From: Ferruginibacter sp050611725
GTDB taxonomy: Bacteria > Bacteroidota > Bacteroidia > Chitinophagales > Chitinophagaceae
DNA: 64,000 bases
Reading direction: 5' to 3'
Assembly: GCF_050611725.1 (NCBI RefSeq)
Contig: NZ_JBODJB010000001.1
Location: forward strand, 2,356,001 to 2,420,000
The position numbers and the translations under genes are program-made. Positions 6,951-19,500 of this stretch are shown one piece after another (the stretch's first letter is position 1; each line of letters opens with the position of its first letter). The notes under the pieces were generated by a model. The model ran no database searches and was not told where the DNA came from. It worked only from the letters and a program-made list of their open reading frames with translations.

Positions 6951-9900
6951 TCAATAGATCACTTTGATAGTTTCTTTTGTTCTATCAGGCTTCAGCAATT
7001 CTAAATGATAGATCCCTTTAGCAGTTACCTGTCCAACCACAAATGATGTATTGGTTCCGGATACTACCTTTTGTTTGGTAAACATCACTTGTCCTATACT
7101 GTTATACAAAGTAAACTTATAGGTCCCTTCAGGCATATTTGATAATTGCAATGTTATTATTCCGTCTTTAACCGGATTTTGCTGAAGTGCTACAGCAGGT
7201 TGTGCATTTGTCTTTTTAACGTTTACAATACTACTGTACTTCACAACATTTGTATTTGAAACGCTCAAAATACGATAATACGTAACCCCGGTTAGAACAG
7301 TTGCGTCTGCAAAGTTGTACTGTCCATTACCATTTGCAGCAAGTGTGGCAGCTTTCACAAAATTTACCCCATCAACAGAACGTTCAACAATGTACTGTTT
7401 GATATTGGTTTCGTTTTCTACTTTCCATTCCACGTTAGCAGTACCGTTACTCAACGACGCAGCAACAGTTGTAAACGTAACTGGTACTGTTCCTAATTCA
7501 GGCAATTTAAATACAATTTTAAACCTGTTGATATCAACACTTCCTGCATCATTATCAGTTTCAAAATTATGCATAGAAGTACCTTCTGTAGATATCACGT
7601 AGGTTTCTTTCAGATATTTATCTATTAAGTAGGCTGTAATTTCAGGTTTGAAATTTTTACCAATAAATTGTAGCTGATAAGTAAAATTATTATCAAGTCT
7701 GTTCATTTGCAGGAAGATAGTATCTTCTATAGCAATACTTTCTCTTCTTTCAATAGCTAGTATGCTATCATTTCTCAAAAGACTGATTTTCTCTCTTGTT
7801 TGGAATGTCAGCATTTTCTTAGAATCTTCACTACCTACTTCATTGCTATATTGATCTGCATAAAGCGTAGCAACACCATCTGCCAGTATCGGAGTACCTT
7901 GCCCGTCTATATATACAAGATTGGTATAGAAAGCCGACACATCTGAAGTTGATCCACTTCCGGTTGGTCTGCTGGCTAGCCCTACAGTTGTGCTGGTTGT
8001 TTTTTTGTCAGATTCATGAATGATAAAGCTAGAAGCACCATAAGTATTATCGATCATAAACGCCCCACCTGATTCTATTGTACCATCTGTAGTGTATGAA
8101 CTGATACCCGTATTATACGGAGCTGTATTTACATAAGGTACATATGTAAACGTATTATTTCCATTGCTGGAGAAAGTAACAAAGCCTCCTACATTTTTAC
8201 TACCCAATAATTTAGGATCCCATAAATAATATGTTCTGCCGGTACCACCTGCTGACCCCATAATAACTCCGCCATAATCTGCTCCGGCCAAACTAATAGA
8301 CGAAGGATATGGATTACTTAATAATTGTTTATTGGCTACAATGGATGTGCTTACATCTCCAACATTTATTTTTCCTCTGATACGCAGGTTAGCTCCACCG
8401 GTTGTATTGATATAAGCACTTGATACTACTATACTTCTATCACCTCTCACAAATAACATATAAGCTTTGTAATCGGTGATTGCCGTACTACCGTTCAGTG
8501 CACTTGGTACCGACCACAATCCCGATCCCGGATTCATTTTATAGATAGACGGATTAGCCGTTGAACCTGCATCAAAACCGGTAGCATTATTCGTACTACC
8601 AATACCGTTAGTTATATGTGTCCCGTATGTCGGATTCGGGTTGGTTGAAGCTGTTATATCGGTTGTTGTAGTTGTCGGCACGGCTCCTTCCTGCCATGAC
8701 GAAGCAATTGACGGAGCATTGGTTGCGCTGATCGGCACACCCATTAAACGCCACCTTCTACCGGAATACGGTGTTTGCATTGGCAAATACCTTTCAATAT
8801 TAAAACGACCTGTACCATAAGTAATATTGCCGGAAGGGATAGGTGTACGACCGATATAAGCCGTAAAGCTATTATCGGAATGTAATACAATATCAAAATT
8901 ACCCAAAGCCAATGCTGTACCATCACTTACCGTAGGGCTATTGCCAAGCGTTACCGCTCTGTAAACAGTATCGCTGCCGATCAATGTTTTTGTACCACCA
9001 TTCTTAAATCCAACATTATAGAAAGCAAATGCCGGAATATTTTGTGCAGCACCTGAACCATTGAAATCAACCGTACTACCTGTAATAGTATAAGCCTGGG
9101 TAGGGAAATTAGGGGTAAATGTGGAAGCAATACCTACTGTTCCGGAACTTGGTAATATACGAGCTCCAGTTGAAGATGATGTCAGATTATAATAATTAAC
9201 TGCACGTACAGTTTGTGCATTTGCTCCTGTTCCATTACCATTTAAGATCACCGTACCACCTGAAAGACTATACGTACCCGTTAGTTCCGGTTGTGTTACG
9301 GCATTTTTAGACACCTGTAAACTACCGCCTGTCATTGTTAGATCGCCTCCACCATCCAGTGTATTGGTCTGAGCATTTAACAACCCGTTGCTTATTGTCA
9401 ATGTTCCTGAAGTAGGAATACTCATGTTTCTGCTCATAGTAACACCGCCACCAACGCCGGTTTTATTAACAGTTACATTGAACAGATCCATCGTTCCACT
9501 GCCCGAAATCGTTTGTGGAGATGTTTGTATACCTGTAAGCTTAAGTATACCTGTACTTCCTCCATTATTTGTTAATGTACCATTAATGGTCACATTGCCC
9601 TGCACATCATATCCTACCCCATAAGTAGAAGCCAGGTTACTCACATTCGTTAATGATGAACCGGATCTTACTATCAGATCTCCTGCAACTGAAATACCCG
9701 CTGCATTAGTATTATCATTGATAAGACCTGTTACGGTTCCCGATCCTGTACCACCTATATCCAGGTTACCCTTTACCGTTATAACAGTATTTCCTGTTAG
9801 CTTGGTACTGAACGTTGACGGAGTCCAAGCGCCTGAATTACTTTCGAATATTAAATTCGGATAAACTGCATTACTGCTGGTCAAACTAATTTGTGTACTG

Positions 9901-12900
9901 GCTCCAGTATACCTTAATATCCAATTGGCTGTAGAAGGCATTGCAGTAGCAATCGTTCCTTCATAATTGTTTTGAAAAACACTGCTGCTTGAACTATTTG
10001 TTTTCACAAACGAACCGGAAGCACCTATTGACCATGTTGCTCCTCCACTGAATGAGGTGTTGTTAGACGAATTGGTACTATCTATCAATGTACCTAAAAC
10101 ACTCATGTCTGCGCCTGCTGCACCATTATTAATTGTAAGTGTGGTGGTAGATGGTATTTTTAAAGTACCACCACTTTGTATCACCAACTGATCAACTGTG
10201 AATGTAGATGGGTTTAATACCATCGTCGTTCCGCTTTCTATCGAAATATAATCTGAATTGGTAACTGTTGGATAGGTACAAGCGGATCCATACGGCCCAC
10301 CGACAGCTGTTGCCATTTGCCAATTACTTGCCGATGTCCAGTTACCACCTGCACCGGTGGTTCTGAAATATCGATCTGCATTCAGCGTAAACTGTGCTGC
10401 ATTCGAATACTTCTCACAACTTGCATCTGTAGTATAGCAATAGAATTGATAATTATTGATATTGGTAAGATCGCCTGTGATAGAAAGTGATATGCCATCT
10501 GCCCCGGCAATAGTTGTACCGGCAAATGCACCGGAACCGGCTCCGTTACTAAGTGATGTCCAGCCTGTACCCGTTGTTCCGTTTTGATAATACCAGTTAT
10601 ACAACAAACCCGATGCAGGAGTTGTTGTAACCGACATCGTAACTGAACAAGCATTTACATCCGATGGTGAAGAGATCGTTATTGCTACAGCAGGAGTAAA
10701 TGAACCGATATTAGTTGTATTCTGCGTTACCGGCTCCGAAGTAATGGTCCATTGTGCAGAATTATAAGTTGCAGTTGGCGACAATACACTTGTCAATCGC
10801 TTATAGTTATACCCAACATAATTCGGAGTAACAACCCTGTCAATAACAGTACCGTCTTTCAAAAGTCTGATTTCATCATTATCATTAAAACCATTAGAAG
10901 TACCTTGTGCTGTTGCCGTGGCAAGTCCTCCATTTGCACCAGCATAATAAACCTTAATTCCTCCGGGAGCAATTGTTCCTGAGATGTCAACAGATTGCAC
11001 CGTACCCGATGGACTACCATCATTATACACTTGTATAGTATAGTTATTTGGTGTATTCAGATTAATTGTATTTGATGTACCATTATAAACTTCGATATAA
11101 TGATTATTACCCGATACAGGATCCGAAATTTCAGTAATGATCAGATCAGTGTATGCACCTGCACCGCTACAGGTACCTGCCTGATTTAATGAAGTAAAGC
11201 TGCTTGAAGTTTTATAAGTACAGGAAGCATTATCCGTAATTGCTATAACACCTGTTCCTGCAGCTGAAGGCACTTCTACATTTAATTGTGTACTGCTAAC
11301 GATTGTATATGTAGCAGTAACACCATTGATCGTTACAGCGGTAGTATTTGAAAATCCGGTACCAACAACATTTATTATAGTACCCGCCGGTCCGGTAGAT
11401 GGATAAAAATTAGTAACTGAGGCCTGTGGTGTACAAGGTGCGACTATAGCTAAAGTGTAATCCTCAGTTTCTCCATAGGTAGCTGCGCCACAAGGATCGG
11501 TCTCATCAGCGTAAGTCAGTCTTACTCTCAACCTAGTATTACCCGTAGTAGCAGTAGATGGTATTGTTATGTTATATGCGCCTGATGCACCATTGTTATT
11601 TATCGATACCATTGTCTCCCCTGCGTCAGCAAAATCTCCATCAGCATTCCAGTCTGCCCAAACTCTTATATCGTTATTGGTCCAACTTGCCAAAGGATCT
11701 GTTGCTTTACCAACACTTACGCTCAATGAATATGTTTGCCCTTTAATTACACTTGTTGAGGTTGCAGAATAATCAGAATACCCTGTGGTACCAGATGTTA
11801 TTCCACAAACATAATTAGCCGATGTATTATTGATGGTGTTAAATGTGACATTATAAATAAATTCGTCACAAGCCAATGTAATAGATGGTACGCAATAAGT
11901 TTGTACCGTTAAAGTTGCAGCACCAGATGTTTGAATAGCACAATTGTATGAGCTTACAATACACCTGTACTGGTTTGTACTCATTGACAGTATTGGATTG
12001 ATCACACTCAATGTTGCCGTACCTGTACCGGAGAAATAACCTCCGTCACTGATATTTGTAAAAGCACCTGCTCCCACTTTTTCCTGCCATTGATAAGTAA
12101 GCGGTGAACCTGTTGCTGTCACAGTAAATGTAGCAGTTTGACTCACAGAAGTAAGTACATTTGAAGGCGATGTTGTTATGGAAGGCACTGCCGCAATACC
12201 AAGCTGAGCTGCACTTGTATAAATAGTGCATCCTCCGCTGATGATCTTACATCTGTAGTAATAAGATGAAACCGAAGAAATTCCGCTTATACTTAATGTA
12301 CCCGTAGTTGCATTTGTATAAGTAACTCCTGAAGGAGTTGAATTGGCAACATTTGACCATAAGGAACCTACGGCGTTGGTTGCCGCCATTTCCCATTGAT
12401 AGGTTGGCGAACCCGAAGATGTCGCTGCTGTAAATTGGATCGTTGTACTTACACAACCGGTTTGAGCAGTAGGTTGTGTTGTTACGGTAGGTTGTGTACA
12501 ACCGGTTCCACAAGTAATATTGATATCATCTAAACGCCAAAGCGTTGTAGATGTTGAAACTTTTTGAAATTGAACCCATACATTCGGATAAGACGAATAA
12601 CCACCAAAGTTTACTGTGTATTGAGCATATGTATTTCCCGGCACCTGAATATTAGGGCTTGTACCATTTTCATCGTAAATAGCTATGGTAGTAAATGGCC
12701 CTGTTTGCGATACAGTAGAAACATTCACATACATAACTTTATCAGAGCTGGTATTAGTTCTACCCAAATAGAAGGTCATGCTTTGTGGATAGGCTGAGGC
12801 AGGTAATGTTAATGTTCCGTTAGCAGGCTGAAAAATAGCGGCCGCAGGGCTTGTAACATAATCTGCAGCTGTAGTACTCCTGGCACAATTGGTTGCAAGC

Positions 12901-15900
12901 CATCCTGCAGGAGGAAATGTTGCACTAGTAAAACTTTCCAATAAACACTTTACTGTTAAAGTAGCAGGTGTAGATGGTGTTGTTACCTGCGTACAGCTGG
13001 TAAGACCAGTAAGTATACATTGATAAGTATATCCACTATAACTATTAGGCACACTAGTTAAGTTAAGCGTAGCACTGTTAGAACCGGAGTATACAGCATC
13101 ATCTACAACATTATTGAACCCACTACCTGTATTTACCTGCCATTGATATCCACCCGAAGCAACATTTGATGCTGTTACAGAAAAAGATGTATTTGAACCG
13201 GCCGAGATCGTTACAGATGAAGGAGGAGTAGTAATAGATATTTTTGGATTAACTGTTATTCCAAGACTGGTTGTAGAACTATTACATCCACTCACCGTAG
13301 TATACACATTCAAATTTCCCGAAGTGGCCGTTGCGCCGTAATTTATTGTGATAGAATTCGTACTTCCATTGATACTACCTCCCGTTCCGGTATAGGCCCA
13401 GGTATAAGTACCTCCTGAATTGTTTACAATGTATGCTACACCACTAATACTTTGACAGGTTGTTGTGGTACTTGTAGAAAAAGATGGAGCAGACGGAATT
13501 GGGTTAACCGTTTCCGTTATAGTATTAGAGTTAACCGGATTAGCAGTTAAACATCCTGTACCACCTGTTACAGTCATTCTTGCATATATCTGATCATTAT
13601 TATTTAATGTATTTGAAGTAAATGTGGCAGTCGGAGCTCCCTGTGATACACCATTCAAAAACCATTCGTAAGTATTTGGGCCAGTTACTGAACCACCACC
13701 GAGGTTAGTTGGTGTACCGGGTGTAAAAGTCACAGACGTGCCAAAACAAATAGCGCCGCTCGGCGAAGCAGTTATCGTTACTGCCGGCGTCAGCAATGGA
13801 TTAACTGTAACTGCTATCGTTCTTGCTGATGCACTTGCTCCGCAACCATTATTGGCATACACTGTCAATGTACCGGATGTTGCATTGCTGGCAAAATCAA
13901 CTGTTACTGAACGTGTAGTACCACTATTAATTGTTGCATTAGACCCACCAACATAACTCCATGAATAATCTGATGTGGCATCGGCCGCAAACGGCACTTC
14001 ATAAGCTACACCCGATGTGCCTGCACATAGCGTACTTGTGCTTGTAGTAAACGCTCCCGGTTGTGCAGGAAGTGGATTTACGGTTACAGCATATGTCGCG
14101 GCCGTACTTGCTGCACAACCTCCTGTTGCTGCAGTAACTTCTACCTGTCCGCTTGTTGCTGAACTTGAAAAACTATACGTTATTGAATTGCCTGACCCTG
14201 ATAATGTTGCTCCCGTACCTCCTGTATAACTCCATGCATAGGTTACACCTGCAACATTTGTTACACTGTAAGCAACAGTATTTTGTCCCTGACAAACAGT
14301 GGCTGTTCCAGTTAAACCTGTAGGTGTTGAAGCCGGAGCATTCACCGTAATGCTATTGGATGAGGTTGCACTTGCTGCTGTACATGAATTATCGGTATAG
14401 TTTACCGTTACTGTTTTACTGCCTGCAGTAGTATATCGAACTGTTACAGTATTATCGCTTGTGCCACCCCCTGATTGTATCGTAGCATCACCGGGAATAG
14501 TCCATACATAATTTGATTTACCCGATTGTGTGGTGTAAACAAGATCTGTACCGGTACAACTCGGACTACTTGGCTGTGCAGTAAATGTTGGTGCAACCAA
14601 AGTAACTGTAGTAGCTGTAGAAGATGTTGCTGACGCAGCCGGACAACCACCCTTTGTATAATTGATGGTAACCGTTTTACTGCCGGCATCTGTATATTTT
14701 AATGTTACAGTACTACTCCCCGTACCAATACCACCCGAAGTTATAGAATAAGTATTCGGTACATTCCAGATAAAATTACTTTCGCCTCCGGATGTAGCAA
14801 TTGTATAAGTAAGATCTGTATTGGCACAGGCGGCTGCCCCGGGTTGTGCAGAAAATGCCACTGTTGGCCTTGCAGTAACAACAAGCGGATTGGTTAGATT
14901 TACTGTAAAATTTGTATTACAGGAACTGTTGGTAATTTTTGTTATCTGCAGCACTTTGCCATTATCGGTGGCATATACCAGGTTTCTTGTTGTAAAACTT
15001 GCATTACCCGAAGCATCTGCAGCTATACCGGTTACCTGAGTTGCAGCAACACCATCGATCGTGTAATCAATTGCGTTATTGGTACTATTGGCAACCAGGC
15101 CTGTTAAATTGATGGTTGCACCTGCGCCATCACAAACTGTAGCTGCTGCTTGAGATGCAGCTGTTAAAGTTGGGTTAGCACAAGCTGCAACAGGAACAAT
15201 TTCACCTCCTGCAATTTGAGTAGCGTTACCGGGGTATGTGCCTCCTGAAAAAGTTATTTTAGCAAGTTGTGCGGCAGTTAAAGTACTTCCACAAAAAATT
15301 CTACCATTTGTTCCGGCAGCACCATAAGCAGTACCAGTCCAACCGGTTATAGTTAACGTTGCTGATGAAGATGTAAAACTGGCAGGAGCACTACTAAAAG
15401 TAAGCGAATGAGAAGATGCAGCTAAAGTAATTGAAGATGAACCGGCAGAAAGATCTAAAGCGCCTACTGTTTCATTGAAGCCACCCGTACTTAACGTACC
15501 ACCAGCAAATGTAAGACCACCTGCATCAGCTAAAACCCCGGATGCACCAAATGCTAAAGTACCCGCTGAAATGGTAGTACCACCGTTATATGTATTAGCT
15601 CCGGACAATGTTAGAACACCGGCACCTGAACCACCTTTCGTTAAGCTTTTGCTGGAACCGCTAATTATTGAACTTATGGTAATACCCCCTGCACCATCAA
15701 TACTTATTACATTGGTTGTGGTATTGGCCAATGCAATATTCATTGTTTTTCCGGAACCCGTTTCATTATTTTGTAAGGTCATTAGAAAACCACAATTGTT
15801 TCTAAGAATTACATTTGAAACACTATTGATCGTTGTGCCATTTAAAGTTAATGTACCAGCTGTGGTGGAAGAATTACCTATTGTGAGGGCCCTTGTTCTT

Positions 15901-16157
15901 GCTGAAGTAATTTCGATTGAACCTATGGAAAGCTGTAACGTATTCATATTAATCCCGGCAGTAGTAGCTGAACCTGTGTTTTGAAATTGTGCCACACTTG
16001 AAGTTGTCCATGCCCCGAATGCTGTACTGGGTGACCAGTTAGCTGCGGTGTACCATGCTGTTGCCGCCGCCCCATTAGCCCAAACTATTTGACCAACAAG
16101 ATTTTTCGTACCAAAAAATAAAACAAAACAAAATATTAGAAAGTAGAATTTCTTCAT
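6951..16157 (-). CDS. Giant T9SS-exported multidomain surface protein (3,068 aa)
   Basis: A signal peptide (MKKFYFLIFCFVLFFG...VGQ) is followed by a beta-solenoid (about 25-325) with an autotransporter-type repeat (VLTLSGANTYNGGTTISAGT, 181-200). Then come many Ig/PKD-like repeats (about 330-1410), a GEVED-like domain (about 1420-1568, VWADWNADGDF and GETEDYTL), an IPT/TIG-like domain (about 1573-1652), a lamin-tail-like segment (about 1666-1802, LIITEISDP and YIEVYNG) and a second beta-solenoid (about 1928-2390). The last 615 residues are a module shared with three other giants here (ERYLPMQTPYSGRRW, YMLFVRGDRS, LLRNDSILAIERR), ending in a type A T9SS sorting domain (about 2985-3068). It should cross the outer membrane by T9SS and be displayed or released, probably as an adhesin. 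No enzyme motif is visible. Confidence 0.9.
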   Translation of the reverse strand: MKKFYFLIFCFVLFFGTKNLVGQIVWANGAAATAWYTAANWSPSTAFGAWTTSSVAQFQNTGSATTAGINMNTLQLSIGSIEITSARTRALTIGNSSTTAGTLTLNGTTINSVSNVILRNNCGFLMTLQNNETGSGKTMNIALANTTTNVISIDGAGGITISSIISGSSKSLTKGGSGAGVLTLSGANTYNGGTTISAGTLAFGASGVLADAGGLTFAGGTLSTGGFNETVGALDLSAGSSSITLAASSHSLTFSSAPASFTSSSATLTITGWTGTAYGAAGTNGRIFCGSTLTAAQLAKITFSGGTYPGNATQIAGGEIVPVAACANPTLTAASQAAATVCDGAGATINLTGLVANSTNNAIDYTIDGVAATQVTGIAADASGNASFTTRNLVYATDNGKVLQITKITNSSCNTNFTVNLTNPLVVTARPTVAFSAQPGAAACANTDLTYTIATSGGESNFIWNVPNTYSITSGGIGTGSSTVTLKYTDAGSKTVTINYTKGGCPAASATSSTATTVTLVAPTFTAQPSSPSCTGTDLVYTTQSGKSNYVWTIPGDATIQSGGGTSDNTVTVRYTTAGSKTVTVNYTDNSCTAASATSSNSITVNAPASTPTGLTGTATVCQGQNTVAYSVTNVAGVTYAWSYTGGTGATLSGSGNSITYSFSSSATSGQVEVTAATGGCAASTAATYAVTVNPLPAQPGAFTTSTSTLCAGTSGVAYEVPFAADATSDYSWSYVGGSNATINSGTTRSVTVDFASNATSGTLTVYANNGCGASASARTIAVTVNPLLTPAVTITASPSGAICFGTSVTFTPGTPTNLGGGSVTGPNTYEWFLNGVSQGAPTATFTSNTLNNNDQIYARMTVTGGTGCLTANPVNSNTITETVNPIPSAPSFSTSTTTTCQSISGVAYIVNNSGGTYTWAYTGTGGSINGSTNSITINYGATATSGNLNVYTTVSGCNSSTTSLGITVNPKISITTPPSSVTISAGSNTSFSVTASNVASGGYQWQVNTGSGFNNVVDDAVYSGSNSATLNLTSVPNSYSGYTYQCILTGLTSCTQVTTPSTPATLTVKCLLESFTSATFPPAGWLATNCARSTTAADYVTSPAAAIFQPANGTLTLPASAYPQSMTFYLGRTNTSSDKVMYVNVSTVSQTGPFTTIAIYDENGTSPNIQVPGNTYAQYTVNFGGYSSYPNVWVQFQKVSTSTTLWRLDDINITCGTGCTQPTVTTQPTAQTGCVSTTIQFTAATSSGSPTYQWEMAATNAVGSLWSNVANSTPSGVTYTNATTGTLSISGISSVSSYYYRCKIISGGCTIYTSAAQLGIAAVPSITTSPSNVLTSVSQTATFTVTATGSPLTYQWQEKVGAGAFTNISDGGYFSGTGTATLSVINPILSMSTNQYRCIVSSYNCAIQTSGAATLTVQTYCVPSITLACDEFIYNVTFNTINNTSANYVCGITSGTTGYSDYSATSTSVIKGQTYSLSVSVGKATDPLASWTNNDIRVWADWNADGDFADAGETMVSINNNGASGAYNITIPSTATTGNTRLRVRLTYADETDPCGAATYGETEDYTLAIVAPCTPQASVTNFYPSTGPAGTIINVVGTGFSNTTAVTINGVTATYTIVSSTQLNVEVPSAAGTGVIAITDNASCTYKTSSSFTSLNQAGTCSGAGAYTDLIITEISDPVSGNNHYIEVYNGTSNTINLNTPNNYTIQVYNDGSPSGTVQSVDISGTIAPGGIKVYYAGANGGLATATAQGTSNGFNDNDEIRLLKDGTVIDRVVTPNYVGYNYKRLTSVLSPTATYNSAQWTITSEPVTQNTTNIGSFTPAVAITISSPSDVNACSVTMSVTTTPASGLLYNWYYQNGTTGTGWTSLSNGAGSGAFAGTTIAGADGISLSITGDLTNINNYQFYCYTTDASCEKYSNAAQFTLNADRYFRTTGAGGNWTSASNWQMATAVGGPYGSACTYPTVTNSDYISIESGTTMVLNPSTFTVDQLVIQSGGTLKIPSTTTLTINNGAAGADMSVLGTLIDSTNSSNNTSFSGGATWSIGASGSFVKTNSSSSSVFQNNYEGTIATAMPSTANWILRYTGASTQISLTSSNAVYPNLIFESNSGAWTPSTFSTKLTGNTVITVKGNLDIGGTGSGTVTGLINDNTNAAGISVAGDLIVRSGSSLTNVSNLASTYGVGYDVQGNVTINGTLTNNGGSTGILKLTGIQTSPQTISGSGTMDLFNVTVNKTGVGGGVTMSRNMSIPTSGTLTISNGLLNAQTNTLDGGGDLTMTGGSLQVSKNAVTQPELTGTYSLSGGTVILNGNGTGANAQTVRAVNYYNLTSSSTGARILPSSGTVGIASTFTPNFPTQAYTITGSTVDFNGSGAAQNIPAFAFYNVGFKNGGTKTLIGSDTVYRAVTLGNSPTVSDGTALALGNFDIVLHSDNSFTAYIGRTPIPSGNITYGTGRFNIERYLPMQTPYSGRRWRLMGVPISATNAPSIASSWQEGAVPTTTTTDITASTNPNPTYGTHITNGIGSTNNATGFDAGSTANPSIYKMNPGSGLWSVPSALNGSTAITDYKAYMLFVRGDRSIVVSSAYINTTGGANLRIRGKINVGDVSTSIVANKQLLSNPYPSSISLAGADYGGVIMGSAGGTGRTYYLWDPKLLGSKNVGGFVTFSSNGNNTFTYVPYVNTAPYNTGISSYTTDGTIESGGAFMIDNTYGASSFIIHESDKKTTSTTVGLASRPTGSGSTSDVSAFYTNLVYIDGQGTPILADGVATLYADQYSNEVGSEDSKKMLTFQTREKISLLRNDSILAIERRESIAIEDTIFLQMNRLDNNFTYQLQFIGKNFKPEITAYLIDKYLKETYVISTEGTSMHNFETDNDAGSVDINRFKIVFKLPELGTVPVTFTTVAASLSNGTANVEWKVENETNIKQYIVERSVDGVNFVKAATLAANGNGQYNFADATVLTGVTYYRILSVSNTNVVKYSSIVNVKKTNAQPAVALQQNPVKDGIITLQLSNMPEGTYKFTLYNSIGQVMFTKQKVVSGTNTSFVVGQVTAKGIYHLELLKPDRTKETIKVIY

Positions 16158-16515
16158 AAAATATTATTCTTTCGTGTTTCTTTCACACAACAGGCTTTAC
16201 GTTAAGGTAAGACGTACATAACAACGAAAAGGTTGTTTATACCAAAGGTTTTCGAAAAAATAAGGATTATGAAATAAAAAGACTGTACGAATTTACAGAA
16301 AAAACCGCATCTAAGCAAGTTTATTATTAACAAATCATTAAATTATGTGGATACAAAATGCTTTTTTTACACTAGGGAAAGAAATTTCTGCATTTTTTGC
16401 AAAAAATAAAACAAATTGATGATATGAATCCTGCTAAAAACGATTAAATATTCAACTTAATTAACATATCTATGTAATGGAGAACTAACGAAGAAGACTG
16501 TACGACGAAAGCTTA
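16158..16515. other. Intergenic region with the leader of the 9.2-kb gene
   Basis: It holds the predicted promoter at 16288-16318 and an untranslated leader of about 125 nt. The leader contains an imperfect hairpin with CGAAAA/TTTTCG arms (16220-16249). AAGACTGTACGA occurs at about 16279 and again at about 16494. The rest is AT-rich without a gene, and I see no clear terminator for the gene ending at 16516. Confidence 0.5.
16288..16318 (-). promoter_or_regulatory. Promoter-like block AACTTGCT ... TAAATTCGTACA
   Basis: On the minus strand TTG (plus 16316-16318), a 20-nt spacer and TAAATTCG (plus 16288-16295) are followed by TACA. The same AACTTGCT and TAAATTCGTACA words lie before the gliding-type giant at 52 kb. 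The -7 box departs from TAnnTTTG by TTCG instead of TTTG. Confidence 0.5.
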
Positions 16516-19500
16516 CTATTTCACCATAATTTTTATAACCGACTTACTGCCGGCGGGTGAAGCTACAGTGAGCAAGTAAACACCGGCATTCAGTTTTTTT
16601 CCGGGACGTATAATATGTGCGCCATTGCTGCCAAGATGTTGCACAGTGGTTGAGTAAAGTGATTCGCCTTTTATGGTGGATAGTTCTATCAAATATGCTC
16701 CTGCCAGAGCCGTATTCAATTTCAATCCAATAACATTATTGGTAACAGGATTAGGGAACACATATAATTGCGGTGTATTTTTTAACACAGCAATTTTTAT
16801 AGGATCGCTGTATGCCTTCACTCCTGCTTTACTGGTACTTAATATTCTGTAGTAATAATTTTTACCCGATGCCACATTCCCGTCGATGAAGCTATACGTT
16901 ACCGGTAGTGTACTGTTGCCACTACTTAATTGCGTTGCTACTTGTTCGTAATGTACACTGTCGGTAGATCTTTCAACAGCATAGTCATACAAATTGTATT
17001 CACCGGCTACCGTCCAGGTTATTCCAATATCAGTATTTTGTAGATCAGCTTTCACCTCTGTAAATTTTACAGAAGGTTTAAATACCAGTTTAAATCTTTC
17101 TCTATTGTACGATGCCGGGTTGGTATTGAATGAAAAACCCACTCTGACTGTATCTTTTAAACTAACCGGCGTAATGGTATTCAGATAACCATCTTCAAGA
17201 AAAGCAGCCAGGTTATTACGATCCATACTATCTGCCTTAATTTCAAAAATATAATTCTTCAGTTGCACGGTAGCAAGATTGAAGAAAATGGTATCGGTAC
17301 CATCTTTGGGAATAGTTTTTCTTCTTTCAATAGACAATAATTTACCGTCTCTTCTGGAGGAAAAACTTTCATTGAAGTTTGATAGTTTGAGTGCATCTCT
17401 CTCATTTACATCATTCGAGTATTCATCGCCGTAAGTAATTAAAATACCGTCGTTTGTTGATATCGTATTGTCGGCATTAACAGCCAACAGGTTTACCCTT
17501 GTTCTTGCCGGACGAAACATGGCATTGTTAACATGTGTTGTCTTGGCCGTTTCATCAATAACAATATCTCCTGTAAAATTCACTACAAAAGCAGCTCCTG
17601 ACTCAATTACACCATTGGCAGAAATAGCACCTGTGTAGGCTGTAACCGGTATGGAGTCAGTAATAATCCTGTCATAACTGCTACCATTATACGAAAAAGT
17701 TACCCAGGCACCAACATTGTACGACCCTGTGAGTGCAGGATCCCACAAATAATATGTATCTCCGGTAAATCCACTTGCCAAAGCGATCTGGTGAAAATCG
17801 ATAGCTGAAGCATACGGATTACCAATAACGGTATTACCCGATGCTGTGATGGTTTGAGGACCTGTTTTAAGGCGACCGCTCGATCGCAAGGTTGTATTGT
17901 CTGCAACCAAGTTAGTGCCCTGCGTAAGATCCAAAGCTCTTGACCCTCTTACAAATAACATGTATCCCTGCCTGTCGGTTACTTTAGTTGTATACAGGCT
18001 ACTGCTTACATTCTGCCATGCTGAACCGGTGTAATATTTTAAAGAAGCATTGCCTGAAGTATTTGCATCATAACCGAATCCTGTAGCGCCTCCACTTATA
18101 TGCGTTCCGTATCCCGGGTAAGGGTTGTAGGCTGATGCAATAGGCTCTGCTCCCATCGGTGATTTAGGTGTAGCCCCCTCCTGCCATGCTGCATTAATCG
18201 ATTGCCCTGTAGCAGCCTCTGTCGGTGATGTGAGCAAACGCCATGCTCTATGAGCTGGAATATATCTTTCAATAATAAACTTACCGGTACCGGTATAACC
18301 AAAGCTACCGCCTACCTGCCCTACGCTTGCTGTAGCGCCAGATGTAGATTTCAATGTAATGTCAGCGTTATTCAAATTAACAGTGCCCGATGTTGGGGTA
18401 AGTGTACCTGTTAGTGAGAAAGATTGTGATATGGTTAAACCGGCAGCGTTGTTCACAATAAAGTTATTCATTGCCGATACGGAACCGCTTCCTGAAAACA
18501 GTTGTGCAGCCGACCCATTAAATCTGATCGTACCGTTGTTAGTAAGTGTACTATTATTTTGATAGACCCCTGTTACATTTAAAGTTCCTGTACTGTTTAT
18601 CGTAACAGAACTTCCCACACCCGTAATAATATTTTTTGCATTAGCCGTTGCCGTTATGATAGGATAAGGCAGCGATCCTCCCAGCAACGGAACAACTACT
18701 TTCGATGAAGAATTTGGAACGGTTCCTGTACTCCAGTTTGTTCCGGTAGCCCAATCATCTGAGGTAGTACCGTTCCAGATAATATCGCCGCTATATGTAA
18801 GATCCACTTCATCGGCACCAATATCGGGTGCAGATGCGCCACCCCTTACAGAGCCTGTTGGGCCCTGACGGGTATCATTATCAAAATCGACCGTTGTACC
18901 ACTTATAACAACACCTCTGCTTTCAATATTGCTTACATAACCTCCGGCAATCAATGTTGCGTTGGTAGTATCAATGTGCAAATTACCGGCGGAGGTACTT
19001 ACAAATGGCACAAACTCTCCAGTATAACTTGAGCTTTCACCGCTAACTGCTGTTTGCCATGCAGCAAAAGTTTTATCTCCTGTTACTAATGTAGCCCCCC
19101 ATAAACCTAGAGAACTTGCATACGAACAGTTGAGGATATTATTATCTGAAGTAAAACCTGTGGTTGTATTTGTTTTATTAGCAATAGCATAAAAACTTGG
19201 CGAGCCTGCTCCTTTGGAACGCTCCATCACCAGTATATTATTTTTTATGATTGCAGAACCGGCTCCACAATTATAATGTAGAGCTGCACCATAGCTATCA
19301 CTTGCACCTGTACCACCGATATAAATACTATTGTAAATGTAATTTCGAGTGCCCGATATCAATCCTGTATCACGTACACCTTCCATTAAAACGGCATTTG
19401 TATTTGAGCTATTGGTAAGGCTGACCATATTGTTGGAAAAATTCCAACTCCCGCCATTGGTTACATATCCAGAAATCAGTCCGCTACTATTAACATTCGT